This document shows, in pieces, positions 34,068 to 43,350 of a stretch of DNA of 64,000 bases. This DNA is from Pseudomonas sp. CROZ-RG-20F-R04-15. GTDB lineage: Bacteria; Pseudomonadota; Gammaproteobacteria; Pseudomonadales; Pseudomonadaceae. The stretch's first letter is position 1. Each line of letters starts with the position of its first letter. The notes under the pieces were generated by a model, which did no database searches, was not told where the DNA came from, and was given only the letters and a program-made list of their open reading frames with translations. Where the stretch lies: the NCBI RefSeq assembly GCF_022662375.1, contig NZ_JAKNQL010000025.1, forward strand, positions 1 through 64,000. The letters run 5' to 3'. Both the position numbers and the translations under genes were made by a program.

Positions 34068-35693
34068 ATGAGTATCCGTAGTCTCAATATTGCCCCGCGT
34101 GCCAGCCTCGGTTTTGGCCTGCTGGCGCTGATGGTGTTTGCCCTCGGGGCGTTCGCGTTGCTGCAAATGTCGAATATGCGCGCGCAGTCGGACGAGGTTG
34201 ATAACAATTGGCTGCCGAGCGTGATGGCGGTCGGTGAGATGAGTCAGGACATGTTGCGCCTGCGTGCGCTGACCATGCGCCTGTTGCTCAATCGCGATCC
34301 GCAGGCGCTTGAACAGAATGTCGTCAAACTCAATGAGCTGCGTGGCGTGCTGAGCGAAGCCCAGCAGCGTTATGACGTGCTGATCGTGTTGCCGGAAGAG
34401 CGCAAACTGTTCGACCGTTTCAAAGCCGCCGAGCACCAGTATCTGGAGCTACAGGCGCAGGTCATGCAGCTGTCCGCGCAGAATCGGGTCGAAGACGCGG
34501 CGAGCATTCTCAATAACCAGATGAGTCCACTGGCCGACGAAATCGCCGTGACCTTGCGTGAACTGGTCGAAATGAATAAACACAATGCCAACCTCGCCAC
34601 CGAAGCGGCGCGGCTGGTGTTTATCAATTCGCGGGTGTGGGTCGGGGTGATGATCGGCATTACCGCGCTGATCACCATTGGCTTGGCGCTGTTACTGACG
34701 CGCAGCATCGTGCTGCCACTGGCGCAGTCGTTGGGTGTGGCGGAAGTGGTCGCCAGTGGTGATCTGACCGGCGACATTAGTATCTCGGGCAAGGACGAGC
34801 CGGCGCGGCTGCTGCAGGCGCTAAAAAGCATGCAGCACAACCTGCGCGACACGATTCGGCGAATCTCGGAATCTTCCAGCCAATTGGCCTCGGCCTCGGA
34901 AGAGCTGAGTTGCGTCACGGAAGATGCCACGCGCGGGTTGCATCAGCAGAGCCTGGAAATCGAGCAAGCCGCTACGGCGGTCAATCAGATGACGGCCGCC
35001 GTGGAGGAAGTGGCAAGCAATGCCGTGGCCACTTCCGAGGCCTCTCGTGAGTCTGATCGCATTGCCCAGCATGGTCGTGAACAGGTGCATCAAACGGTGT
35101 TGTCTATTGAATCGCTCGCCGACGATGTGACAGCCAATGCGAGCCAGGTGGAAGATCTGGCGCAGAAGGTCTACAGCATCAGCAAAGTGCTGGACGTGAT
35201 TCGTTCGATTGCCGAGCAGACCAATCTGCTCGCATTGAATGCCGCGATTGAGGCGGCACGCGCCGGTGATGTCGGGCGCGGTTTTGCTGTGGTGGCGGAT
35301 GAGGTGCGGGCCTTGGCGCATCGCACTCAGCAGTCGACTCAGGAAATCGAGCAGATGATTGGCGGGATTCAGCAGGGCACTGATTCGGCGGTAAGTTCGA
35401 TGCAGCAGAGCAATGTGCGGGCGCGCTCAACTTTGGAACTGGCCAAGGCTGCTGGTGTGGCGCTGGAGGAAATCGCCTCGGCGTTTACCTTGATCAACGA
35501 GCGCAACCTGGTGATTGCCAGTGCCTCGGAGGAGCAGGCAGCGGTGGCGCGGGAGGTGGATCGTAATCTGATGAATATTCGTGATCTGGCGATGCAGACC
35601 TCGGCGGGAGCCAATCAGACCAGTGCGGCGAGTCAGGAGTTGTCGCGGTTGGCGGTGGATTTGAACAGCATGGTGGCTAAATTCTCGGTTTGA
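34068..35693 (+). CDS. Methyl-accepting chemotaxis protein
   Basis: A 541-residue chemoreceptor. TM1 is ~11-31, a periplasmic four-helix-bundle ligand domain (4HB_MCP, ~35-186) follows, TM2 is ~190-212 (WVGVMIGITALITIGLALLL), then HAMP (~213-265) and the cytoplasmic signalling coiled coil, with the conserved tip IAEQTNLLALNAAIEAARAG..GRGFAVVADEVRALA. It ends NSMVAKFSV without a CheR-binding pentapeptide. The start is ATG 34068 with SD GGAAGGAA. No che genes are adjacent; the ligand is unknown. Confidence 0.95.
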   Translation: MSIRSLNIAPRASLGFGLLALMVFALGAFALLQMSNMRAQSDEVDNNWLPSVMAVGEMSQDMLRLRALTMRLLLNRDPQALEQNVVKLNELRGVLSEAQQRYDVLIVLPEERKLFDRFKAAEHQYLELQAQVMQLSAQNRVEDAASILNNQMSPLADEIAVTLRELVEMNKHNANLATEAARLVFINSRVWVGVMIGITALITIGLALLLTRSIVLPLAQSLGVAEVVASGDLTGDISISGKDEPARLLQALKSMQHNLRDTIRRISESSSQLASASEELSCVTEDATRGLHQQSLEIEQAATAVNQMTAAVEEVASNAVATSEASRESDRIAQHGREQVHQTVLSIESLADDVTANASQVEDLAQKVYSISKVLDVIRSIAEQTNLLALNAAIEAARAGDVGRGFAVVADEVRALAHRTQQSTQEIEQMIGGIQQGTDSAVSSMQQSNVRARSTLELAKAAGVALEEIASAFTLINERNLVIASASEEQAAVAREVDRNLMNIRDLAMQTSAGANQTSAASQELSRLAVDLNSMVAKFSV

Positions 35694-35704
35694 GGTATGC
35701 CTTC

Positions 35705-36420
35705 AAAAGCCCCTCACCCTAGCCCTCCCGAAACGTCGGACCGCCCGTAGGGAGAGGGGACTGACCGTGGGAGATTGGCGAGTTACACCGACCTGATCTT
35801 GCTTTGGGGAATCCATAATCGACTCGATTTTTAGGTCGATGTATGGCGCCAGACCCTCTGTCGGCTCCCTCTCCCATTGGAAAAGGGGATTGACCGTGGG
35901 GGATTAAAGAGTTACGCCGACCTGAGTGTTCTGGTGAATCCATAATCGACTCGAACTTTCAGGTCGATGTATGGCGAAAGACACCTCGGTCGGCTCCCTC
36001 TCCCAAAGGGAGAGGGAGCCGACCGTAGGAGATTGGCGAGTTACACCGACCTGATCTTGTTTTAGAGAATCCATAATCGACTCGATTTTTCAGGTCGATG
36101 CATGGCGAAAGACACCTCTGTCGGCTCCCTCTCCCAAGGGGAGAGGGGACTGATCGTGGGAGATTGGCGAGATGCACCGACCTGATCTGGCTTTGGGGAA
36201 TCCATAATCGACTCGATTTTTCAGGTCGATGCATGGCGAAAGACACCTCGTTCGGCTCCCTCTCCCAAGGGGAGAGGGGACTGATCGTGGGAGATTGGCG
36301 AGATGCACCGACCTGATCTGGCTTTGGAGAATCCATAATCGACTCGATTTTTCAGGTCGATGTATGGCGAAAGACATCTCGGTCGGCTCCCTCTCCCTCG
36401 GGAGAGGGCTGGGGTGAGGG
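35705..36420. repeat. Tandem array with 131-bp period (five units)
   Basis: The marker ATCCATAATCGACTCGA starts at 35811, 35938, 36069, 36200 and 36331, giving steps of 127, 131, 131 and 131 bp. Each unit includes TTTTCAGGTCGATGTATGGC (or GATGCATGGC), AAGACACCTCGGTCGGCTCC, a CCCTCTCCC...GGGAGAGGG palindrome and TGGGAGATTGGCGAG. The array begins CCCCTCACCCTAGCCCTCCC and ends GGGAGAGGGCTGGGGTGAGG, its inverse. It fills the whole gap between the chemoreceptor and DUF3108 genes. Confidence 0.92.
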
Positions 36421-36456
36421 GCGAAGGTGACGCAAAAAGTCGGGTTGAACGCAGGC

Positions 36457-36486
36457 GAAAAAAAGCCCCGCTTTCGCGAGGCTCTT
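36457..36486 (-). terminator. Rho-independent terminator of the purM-purN-DUF3108 side
   Basis: On the minus strand: AGAGCCTCGCGAAAGCGGGG followed by CTTTTTTTTC, an imperfect stem with a GAAA loop and a long T-run, 16 bp past the DUF3108 stop. Confidence 0.85.
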
Positions 36487-36501
36487 TGATGTAGCGGCGG
36501 A

Positions 36502-37215
36502 TCAGCTGCCTTTAACGGTTTTACCGTTGACCGTGCCGTCCTGGAGCATGATGTTGTACTCCTTGCCGTCGGTTTCGACTTGTTGCAGGCGAACCAGCAA
36601 GTAATCCCAATCCTTGGCGAACCACAGCACGGTGGTGCGCTTGCTTTGCGTCGGGTCGCGTACGCGCTCGACCTTGATCGCATCGATCTTGCCAGCCTTG
36701 GTCTCGACTTTTTCCGAGCCCAGCACGCGGAAGTCATAGGTATCGACTTCACCGTCATCGACCACTTGATAGCTCATGGTCTTCTTGCCTGCAGCGACAT
36801 CATGCTGCAGCGCCAGTTGATAGGTGGACTTGTCGACCATGCCACGGTTCAGCGGGATCTTCACCGCATCGCCACGGTCGGTGCCGGTGACCATTTTGCT
36901 GTTCCAGTCGAAATCCAGATCAGCCTTTTTCGCTTTGCCCAGACCGCCACGTTCGAAGTGGTAGGACTGTGGCAGCAAGGTGTCCTTGTCCAGGGTCAGG
37001 GTGCTTTCTTCAGTCAGGCTGGCGATCATCATCGAGGCCTTGAAGCTGAGCTTCCAGACGCCGTTGGCTTCCTTGACCAGGCTGCGCTCGGCAGTGCCGC
37101 TCATGGGCAACTGCTTCCAGTCGGCGGTGTAGCTGGCGGAGAACGGTTGAAGGTCCGCTGCCTGCGCGAAGGGCAGGGCGAGCAGAGCGCAAGCGAAGAG
37201 CAGGGCGCGACGCAT
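36502..37215 (-). CDS. DUF3108 domain periplasmic protein
   Basis: A 237-residue exported protein with signal peptide MRRALLFACALLALPFAQAA (cleavage near residue 20) and a DUF3108 body: LQPFSASYTADWKQLPMSGTAERSL (in parts), beta-strand-rich, with KVERVRDPTQSKRTTVLWFAKDWDYLLVRL towards the end. The family is probably a lipocalin-like beta-barrel of unknown role. It follows purN by 8 bp on the same strand, so it is likely co-transcribed with purM and purN. Confidence 0.9.
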   Translation of the reverse strand: MRRALLFACALLALPFAQAADLQPFSASYTADWKQLPMSGTAERSLVKEANGVWKLSFKASMMIASLTEESTLTLDKDTLLPQSYHFERGGLGKAKKADLDFDWNSKMVTGTDRGDAVKIPLNRGMVDKSTYQLALQHDVAAGKKTMSYQVVDDGEVDTYDFRVLGSEKVETKAGKIDAIKVERVRDPTQSKRTTVLWFAKDWDYLLVRLQQVETDGKEYNIMLQDGTVNGKTVKGS

Positions 37216-37223
37216 AATATCTC

Positions 37224-37874
37224 CTAGTGTCGAATCAAGTGGCCGCTGGCCGCGAGTAACTGGCCATCCAGTAAAGCACCGTGTTCGCCGAGTGCCAGTC
37301 TGCCTTCGGCAAACCAGCGAACCGCCATCGGGTAAATCAGGTGTTCCTGAACGTGGACTCGCTGCGCGAGACTCTGCGGCGTGTCATGCAACTCTACCGG
37401 TAATACTGCCTGTACGACCAGTGGTCCGCCATCGAGTTCCTCGGTGACGAAGTGCACGGAGCAGCCGTGCTCAGTGTCGCCGGCCTCCAGCGCGCGCTGA
37501 TGAGTGTGTAACCCTTTGTATTTGGGCAGCAGCGACGGATGGATGTTGAGCAGGCGACCCTGGTAGTGGCGAACGAAATCAGCGCTGAGAATGCGCATGA
37601 AACCGGCCAGCACCACGAGTTTCGGTTGGAATTCGTCGATCAGTTCGATCAGAGCAGCATCGAAGGCCTCGCGACCTTCGAATGCCTTGTGATCCAGCGA
37701 GCGGGTAGCGATACCCGCGTCACTGGCGCGTTGCAGGCCGTAAGCGTCGGCGCGATTGGAAATCACTGCAGCGATGCGAACCGGGCTGTCGCCGGTCCGC
37801 GTGCTGTCGATCAGAGCCTGCAAGTTACTGCCGGTGCCGGACAACAGCACCACGACATCACAGGTTGCGGACAT
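37224..37874 (-). CDS. purN: Phosphoribosylglycinamide formyltransferase
   Basis: A 216-residue enzyme transferring formyl from 10-formyl-THF to GAR, the third step of purine synthesis. Landmarks are VVLLSGTGSNLQALID (~8-23) binding the phosphoribosyl group, FMRILSADFV, and RLLNIHPSLLPKYKG with the catalytic Asn and His, plus HFVTEELDGGPLV with the catalytic Asp. It overlaps the purM stop by one base, the usual purM-purN coupling. Confidence 0.97.
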   Translation of the reverse strand: MSATCDVVVLLSGTGSNLQALIDSTRTGDSPVRIAAVISNRADAYGLQRASDAGIATRSLDHKAFEGREAFDAALIELIDEFQPKLVVLAGFMRILSADFVRHYQGRLLNIHPSLLPKYKGLHTHQRALEAGDTEHGCSVHFVTEELDGGPLVVQAVLPVELHDTPQSLAQRVHVQEHLIYPMAVRWFAEGRLALGEHGALLDGQLLAASGHLIRH

Positions 37875-38932
37875 TAATGAGCCTTAAGGTTCTGCAGATC
37901 AACCTGAGCGGCACCTTCGGCGGCAGCAGCGATCTGGCCGATGACCCATGGCTGCTCGCCGGCGTCACGCAGGGTGTTCAGCGCCACTTCAACGTGTTCC
38001 TGAGCCACGCAGATGACCATGCCAACGCCGCAGTTCAGCACGCGGTGCATCTCGGTTTCGTCGACGTTGCCTTTTTCCTGCAGCCAGTCGAACACGGCAG
38101 GGCGAGTCCAGCTAGCCACGTCAACCACGGCCTGAGCGCCTTTTGGCAGCACGCGCGGAATGTTGTCGAGCAGGCCGCCACCGGTGATGTGGGCCATGGC
38201 TTTGACGGCGCCGGTGTCTTTGATCAGCTTGAGCAGCGGCTTCACGTAGATGCGGGTCGGGGCCATCAGCAGGTCGGTCAGCGGTTTGCCGTCGAGCTGG
38301 ATGTTTTCGATGTCGGCACCGGAGACTTCAATGATCTTGCGGATCAGCGAGTAACCGTTGGAGTGCGGGCCGGACGATGGCAGTGCGATCAGTGCGTCAC
38401 CGGTGGCGACTTTCGAGCCGTCGATGATTTCCGCTTTTTCCACGACGCCGACGCAGAAGCCAGCCAGGTCGTAGTCTTCGCCTTCGTACATGCCTGGCAT
38501 TTCAGCGGTTTCGCCGCCCACCAGCGAGCAACCCGACAGTTCGCAGCCAGCGCCGATGCCGGTCACGACTTGGGTCGCGGTCTCGACGTTCAGTTTGCCG
38601 GTGGCGTAGTAGTCGAGGAAGAACAGTGGCTCGGCGCCGCACACCACGAGGTCGTTCACGCACATCGCAACCAGGTCGATGCCGATGCTGTCGTGTTTGT
38701 TCAGGTTCAGTGCCAGACGCAGCTTGGTGCCGACGCCGTCGGTGCCGGAAACCAGCACTGGCTGCTTGTAGCCGGCCGGGATTTCGCAGAGGGCGCCGAA
38801 ACCGCCCAGGCCGCCCATGACTTCCGGGCGCGCAGTGCGCTTGGCGACGCTCTTGATGCGTTCGACCAATGCTTCACCGGCGTCGATGTCTACACCGGCG
38901 TCCTTGTAGCTCAGGGAGGGTTGCTTGCTCAT
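37874..38932 (-). CDS. purM: Phosphoribosylformylglycinamidine cyclo-ligase
   Basis: A 352-residue AIR synthetase, the fifth step of purine synthesis. Landmarks: SLSYKDAGVDIDAGEALVER at the N-terminus, LVSGTDGVGTKLRLAL (~60-75) for ATP binding, GIDLVAMCVNDLVVCGAEPLFF and GGETAEMPGMY (~139-149), HITGGGLLDNIPRVLP in the C-terminal half. First gene of the purM-purN-DUF3108 unit. Confidence 0.98.
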   Translation of the reverse strand: MSKQPSLSYKDAGVDIDAGEALVERIKSVAKRTARPEVMGGLGGFGALCEIPAGYKQPVLVSGTDGVGTKLRLALNLNKHDSIGIDLVAMCVNDLVVCGAEPLFFLDYYATGKLNVETATQVVTGIGAGCELSGCSLVGGETAEMPGMYEGEDYDLAGFCVGVVEKAEIIDGSKVATGDALIALPSSGPHSNGYSLIRKIIEVSGADIENIQLDGKPLTDLLMAPTRIYVKPLLKLIKDTGAVKAMAHITGGGLLDNIPRVLPKGAQAVVDVASWTRPAVFDWLQEKGNVDETEMHRVLNCGVGMVICVAQEHVEVALNTLRDAGEQPWVIGQIAAAAEGAAQVDLQNLKAH

Positions 38933-39305
38933 GATCCAGGCCTTTAGGGGAGGGGATTCAGGGGTAACGACCGAGTTCAGCGGGAACTTCGAAATCGACG
39001 GGGCGATGGCCTCACGCGAGTTTCGAGGTGCCCGGCTGTTGCCGGTCTGCGAAGGCGCGCGATTTTATCAGGCTTGAGGGGCAGCGGCCATCCTCGCACC
39101 GACGGGCAGGGCCATATCTCGGGAAATTTTTTGCAATTAAGGTCTACGGGTGCCTGTATAAGGTGTGGCGATTAACCGTCTATCGTTATCACTGTGCAAA
39201 AACTTACCGCTGTCGTGTGAATGTTTTGTGCTGGCAGATTGTCACAGCCTTGCTTAACCGGTTCACGCGGCGTGTTCCAGCCGCTCCTGTCGACGGGAAT
39301 TCTCC
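38933..39305. other. Divergent intergenic region purM / DUF2066
   Basis: 373 bp. It must carry the purM promoter (a TGATAAAAT extended -10-like word reads on the minus strand near 39065-39075) and a promoter for the DUF2066 gene (AT-rich stretch 39120-39215). I could not fix -35 elements, and I see no regulator palindrome. Confidence 0.45.
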
Positions 39306-40364
39306 ATGCGTTTTTGTAAATTGTTGTTTGTGGGTTGTTTGTCTCTGATCAGCCTGGCGAGTCACGCCGAAAATCTCAAAGGCCTTTATCAAGTGCGCGA
39401 GCCGGTCAATGGCCAGGCGCCGGAAGAGCGTGATCGCGCCACGCAAGCGGCGCTCGACACCCTGATATTGCGCCTGACTGGCGATCCGAAAGCCCCACAA
39501 AACCCAGGGCTGGCGGCGATTCGCAAGGATCCGCAGCAGATTATCAGTCAGTTCGGTTTTGACGCCGGGCCGCCGGAAGTGTTGAAGGTCGATTTCGATC
39601 CGTCGACCACCGAGCAGGCATTGCGTCGTGCCGGGTTGTCGTTGTGGGGCGCCAGTCGCCCGTCGATTCTTAGCTGGTGGCTGAACGATTCAACTGAAGG
39701 GTCGAGTCTGGTCGGCGATGGTCAAGCCGCCGCCGCACCTTTGCGTACGGCCGCGCAACATCGCGGTTTGCCGTTGCGTTTGCCGCTGGCGGACCTGAGC
39801 GAGCAACTGGTTGCCACGGCGCCAGCGCTGGAAGGCACGGATCCGGCACCGTTGCGCGGCGCCTCCGAACGCTACAACGCTGACGCCTTGCTGGCGGTGC
39901 ATGCGCGCGAAGAAGGCGGGCAGTGGCAAGCCAAGTGGCACTTGTGGCTGGGCGATCAGAAAGAGGCAGGCAGTGTGCAGGGCGCCGATCAGGCTGCTGT
40001 CGCGGACGCGGTGATGCTCGCAGTGGCCGAACGTCTGGCGCCACGGTTTGTCGCCAAGCCCGGCGCTTCAGGGCAGCAGACCCTGGAAGTGCAGGGCATG
40101 AATCTTGAGCATTACGCAGCGCTGTTGCGGTTACTCGAACCGTTTGGCGTGCGTCTGCAAAGTGTTGATGGTGATCGCATCGTTTATCGGGTCAATGGCA
40201 GCGCCGATCAAATGCGCGCGCAGTTGTCGCTGGCCAAGTTGCAGGAGTTGCCCGCTGAGGCCCAGGCTCCGGTGGTCGCGCCGCAGCCTGCGGTTGCAGG
40301 TGCAGCACCGGTCACGGCCCCGGCCCCGACCCCGGCAGCACCGTCGTTGCGGTTTCGCTGGTAA
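39306..40364 (+). CDS. DUF2066 domain exported protein
   Basis: A 352-residue protein with signal peptide MRFCKLLFVGCLSLISLASH (cleavage near AENL) and a DUF2066 body: LKGLYQVREPVNGQAPEERD, ALDTLILRLTGDP, and WGASRPSILSWWLNDSTEGS. A Pro/Ala-rich tail (~312-346) ends in PSLRFRW. The function of the family is unknown. It is followed 34 bp later by the permease gene, which suggests an operon. Confidence 0.88.
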   Translation: MRFCKLLFVGCLSLISLASHAENLKGLYQVREPVNGQAPEERDRATQAALDTLILRLTGDPKAPQNPGLAAIRKDPQQIISQFGFDAGPPEVLKVDFDPSTTEQALRRAGLSLWGASRPSILSWWLNDSTEGSSLVGDGQAAAAPLRTAAQHRGLPLRLPLADLSEQLVATAPALEGTDPAPLRGASERYNADALLAVHAREEGGQWQAKWHLWLGDQKEAGSVQGADQAAVADAVMLAVAERLAPRFVAKPGASGQQTLEVQGMNLEHYAALLRLLEPFGVRLQSVDGDRIVYRVNGSADQMRAQLSLAKLQELPAEAQAPVVAPQPAVAGAAPVTAPAPTPAAPSLRFRW

Positions 40365-40398
40365 GTCTTTCCTTATATAGAAGCAACAGGAGTGGTAC

Positions 40399-41472
40399 AT
40401 GGCCGATACGCGGCGTTGGTTCTGGCTCGGTGGGGTTGTCCTGCTTTGCGCGTTTGTGTGGTTGCTGCACCCGATCCTCACGCCGTTTCTGGTGGCGCTG
40501 CTGCTGGCTTATCTGTTCGATCCGCTGGTGGATCGCCTGGAGCGGCTCGGTTTGTCGCGAACCTGGGGCGTGATCGCGGTGTTTGCTCTGTTCACCTTGA
40601 TCGTCACGGCACTGATGCTGGTGCTGGTGCCGATGCTCGCAAAGCAGTTGCTGCGTCTATACGAACTGGCGCCGCAAATGCTCGATTGGCTGCAGCACAC
40701 GGCGGTGCCGTGGGCGCAGTCGAAGCTGGGGTTGTCGGACGGTTTCTGGAAGTTCGACAAGGTCAAAGCCGCGATCAGCGAGCACATGGGTCAGACCACC
40801 GACATTGTCGGCGTGGTTCTGAGTCAAGCGACGGCGTCGAGTCTGGCGCTGATCGGCTGGCTGGCCAATCTGGTGCTGATCCCGGTGGTGAGTTTCTACC
40901 TGCTACGTGACTGGGACGTGATGATGGCCAAGATCCGCAGCCTGCTGCCGCGTGATCGGGAAGAGACCATCGTGTCGCTGGCCGGTGAATGTCATGAGGT
41001 ACTGGGCGCGTTTGTGCGCGGTCAGTTGCTGGTGATGCTGGCGCTGGGTGTGATCTACGCGGCGGGCCTGATGATCGTCGGGCTGGAGTTGGGGCTGTTG
41101 ATCGGTCTGATCGCGGGGCTGGCGGCGATCGTGCCGTACATGGGCTTCGTGATCGGTATTGGCGCGGCGCTGATTGCCGGGTTGTTCCAGTTCGGTGGCG
41201 ATCTGTATCCGATGGTCGGAATCGTCGCGGTGTTCATGGTCGGTCAAGCGCTGGAAGGCATGGTGCTGACGCCTTTGCTGGTGGGCGATCGTATCGGTCT
41301 GCATCCGGTGGCGGTGATTTTCGCGATTCTCGCCGGCGGCGAGCTGTTCGGGTTCACCGGCGTATTGCTGGCGTTGCCGGTGGCGGCGGTGATCATGGTG
41401 CTGGTGCGCCATGTGCACGACTTGTACAAGGATTCCGACATCTATAGTGGTGTGGACGATCCGCAGTTGTAA
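40399..41472 (+). CDS. AI-2E family (PerM/YhhT-like) transporter
   Basis: A 357-residue membrane protein with about eight transmembrane helices. Family features: the N-terminal pair ~9-45, the conserved block LPRDREETIVSLAGECHEVLGAFVRGQLLVMLALGVIYAAGL (in parts, ~190-232) and PYMGFVIGIGAALIAGL (~244-260). Some members export autoinducer-2 and others act as Na+/H+ antiporters, so the substrate is not certain. SD CAGGAG precedes the ATG. Confidence 0.9.
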   Translation: MADTRRWFWLGGVVLLCAFVWLLHPILTPFLVALLLAYLFDPLVDRLERLGLSRTWGVIAVFALFTLIVTALMLVLVPMLAKQLLRLYELAPQMLDWLQHTAVPWAQSKLGLSDGFWKFDKVKAAISEHMGQTTDIVGVVLSQATASSLALIGWLANLVLIPVVSFYLLRDWDVMMAKIRSLLPRDREETIVSLAGECHEVLGAFVRGQLLVMLALGVIYAAGLMIVGLELGLLIGLIAGLAAIVPYMGFVIGIGAALIAGLFQFGGDLYPMVGIVAVFMVGQALEGMVLTPLLVGDRIGLHPVAVIFAILAGGELFGFTGVLLALPVAAVIMVLVRHVHDLYKDSDIYSGVDDPQL

Positions 41473-41478
41473 TGGCGC

Positions 41479-41509
41479 GGGCCAACCCGGCGAATCGCCG
41501 GGTTGGCCC
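41479..41509 (+). other. Long GC-rich hairpin between the permease gene and hda
   Basis: GGGCCAACCCGGCG, loop AAT, CGCCGGGTTGGCCC: a perfect 14-bp stem 7 bp after the permease stop. Only GTGTCC follows, so it lacks a T-tract; it may block 3' exonucleases or pause polymerase. Confidence 0.75.
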
Positions 41510-41678
41510 GTGTCCTGCAGGCGCTGGCGCCAAAGAATCTGTCATAAAACCAGTGCGTTAACGCAAACCTTTGATTTTGCTTGGACTCTGTCGCATTGTG
41601 CGCTCAGCTTCACGGGTATAAACTTCGCAAACTTTACACAGAGGCCACTAACGGTTCCTTGAGAACTGTTCAGTCAGC

Positions 41679-42383
41679 ATGAAACCGATTCAGCTGCCCC
41701 TAGGTGTGCGTCTGCGTGACGACGCCACCTTCATCAACTACTACCCAGGCGCCAATGCCGCTGCACTCGGCTATGTCGAGCGTCTATGCGAAGCCGACGC
41801 CGGCTGGACAGAAAGCCTGATCTACCTGTGGGGCAAACACGGCGTAGGGCGTACGCATCTGTTGCAGGCGGCGTGTCTGCGATTCGAGCAGATGGGCGAG
41901 CCGGCGGTGTACTTGCCGTTGGCCGAGTTGATGGATCGCGGCGTTGAAATCCTCGATAACCTTGAACAGTACGAACTGGTTTGCCTGGACGACTTGCAGG
42001 TGATTGCCGGCAAGGCTGACTGGGAAGAGGCGATGTTTCATCTGTTCAACCGTCTGCGTGACAGCGGTCGGCGCTTGCTGATTGCCGCCTCCACTTCTCC
42101 GCGTGAATTGCCGGTCAAACTGGCTGACTTGAAATCCCGCCTGACGCTGGCGCTGATTTTCCAGATGCGCCCGCTCTCCGACGAAGACAAATTGCGCGCC
42201 CTGCAATTGCGTGCATCGCGTCGCGGTCTGCACCTGACCGATGAAGTCGGGCATTTTATTCTGACTCGCGGCACCCGCAGCATGAGTGCACTGTTTGACT
42301 TGCTTGAACAGCTCGATCAGGCCTCTTTGCAGGCTCAGCGCAAGCTGACCATCCCCTTCCTGAAAGAAACGCTAGGCTGGTAA
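41679..42383 (+). CDS. hda: DnaA regulatory inactivator Hda
   Basis: A 234-residue AAA+ protein related to DnaA domain III that stimulates DnaA-ATP hydrolysis when bound to the sliding clamp (RIDA). The clamp-binding motif QLPLGVRL is residues ~4-11. Walker A reads GKHGVGRTHLL with Arg in place of Lys, as is common in Hda; Walker B is LVCLDDLQ. The C-terminal sensor-2 and helix block ends KLTIPFLKETLGW. It stands as a single gene with its own 206-bp upstream region. Confidence 0.95.
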   Translation: MKPIQLPLGVRLRDDATFINYYPGANAAALGYVERLCEADAGWTESLIYLWGKHGVGRTHLLQAACLRFEQMGEPAVYLPLAELMDRGVEILDNLEQYELVCLDDLQVIAGKADWEEAMFHLFNRLRDSGRRLLIAASTSPRELPVKLADLKSRLTLALIFQMRPLSDEDKLRALQLRASRRGLHLTDEVGHFILTRGTRSMSALFDLLEQLDQASLQAQRKLTIPFLKETLGW

Positions 42384-42597
42384 CGGCGCGGCTTTCAGCG
42401 TGTTTCGGCATATTTCAGGCGCCAGAAAATCCGCTTTCCTGCACGGTGTGCAGGCCGCGTATCGGTTCAAATGGGCTTAAGCGCTTAGATGTAAACGAGA
42501 AACCGGGAAGTCACAAAAAGATCGATTGAATTTGCAAATGAGGCTGATAGCGGGCATAGTCTCGGCTTCTTTACAACTATCAGCCACGGTCGTGCCC

Positions 42598-43215
42598 ATG
42601 CTAAAGCGCTTCGCACCCCTCGTGCCTCTCGCACTCGTCACCCTGTTGTACGGTTGCGCTGCTCATTCTCCAGTTCAAGAGCAGCCTCAACAGGTTAAAA
42701 ATTCTGCCACGGCTCAGTCTTCGGTTATTTACCAGGAAGAGCTGGACACCGAAAAAGAACTCAACGAATTCAACGGCAAGAAGCCTTATCAGCTTCCTGT
42801 TCTGGCCGACAGCATCCTTGAACGCGGCATGTCCCTGATCGGTACCCGTTACCGTTTCGGCGGTACCTCTGAAGCCGGTTTCGATTGCAGCGGTTTCATC
42901 GGCTACCTGTTCCGCGAAGAAGCCGGCATGAACCTGCCACGCTCGACCCGCGAAATGATCAACGTCGATGCACCGCTGGTCTCGCGCAGCAACCTTGAGC
43001 CGGGCGATCTGCTGTTCTTCGCCACCAACGGTCGTCGCGGTCGTGTCAGTCACGCCGGGATCTACCTCGGTGACAACCAGTTCATCCACTCCAGCAGTCG
43101 TCGCAGCGGCGGTGTTCGCATCGACAGCCTGGGTGACAGCTACTGGAGCAAGACTTTCATCGAAGCGAAACGCGCATTGGCCAACGCTCCGACGGTCGTC
43201 ACTGCTCGCAAGTAA
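42598..43215 (+). CDS. NlpC/P60 (C40) lipoprotein, probable endopeptidase
   Basis: A 205-residue lipoprotein with a signal peptide ending in LLYGC (lipidated Cys ~20) and a C-terminal NlpC/P60 domain (~85-195). The catalytic Cys lies in AGFDCSGFIGYLF, the His in VSHAGIYLG and the third polar residue in FIHSSSR. Such enzymes (Spr/MepS type) cleave D-Glu-mDAP or cross-linking bonds in peptidoglycan. The start is ATG 42598 (MLKRFAPLVP); an upstream ATG at 42526 would bury the signal peptide. A paralogue follows 218 bp downstream. Confidence 0.92.
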   Translation: MLKRFAPLVPLALVTLLYGCAAHSPVQEQPQQVKNSATAQSSVIYQEELDTEKELNEFNGKKPYQLPVLADSILERGMSLIGTRYRFGGTSEAGFDCSGFIGYLFREEAGMNLPRSTREMINVDAPLVSRSNLEPGDLLFFATNGRRGRVSHAGIYLGDNQFIHSSSRRSGGVRIDSLGDSYWSKTFIEAKRALANAPTVVTARK

Positions 43216-43302
43216 TCCCCGTTGTCGCTGCGTTCGCGGCGACAATCAGGCTTCCGGCAACGGAGTAGACCTAGACTTTACAAGGTGAAGTTAAAGTCTT
43301 AC

Positions 43303-43330
43303 TTGAAGTTTGCCGCGTAGCCGCTAGAAT
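43303..43330 (+). promoter_or_regulatory. Sigma-70 promoter between the two NlpC/P60 genes
   Basis: TTGAAG (43303-43308), a 16-bp spacer and TAGAAT (43325-43330). The predicted start near 43337 lies just before the hairpin at 43351. Confidence 0.6.
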
Positions 43331-43350
43331 CCTGTATCTATATTGATGGC

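Noticed and set aside
31050..36420. CRISPR array
   Set aside because: The 131-157-bp units are near-identical along their whole length, with no short constant repeats separated by variable spacers and no cas genes.
35719..36758. Frames of 60-220 codons through the 131-bp array
   Set aside because: They repeat the same peptides (MDSPK, RVDYGFS) because they read the repeat units. They are not conserved proteins.
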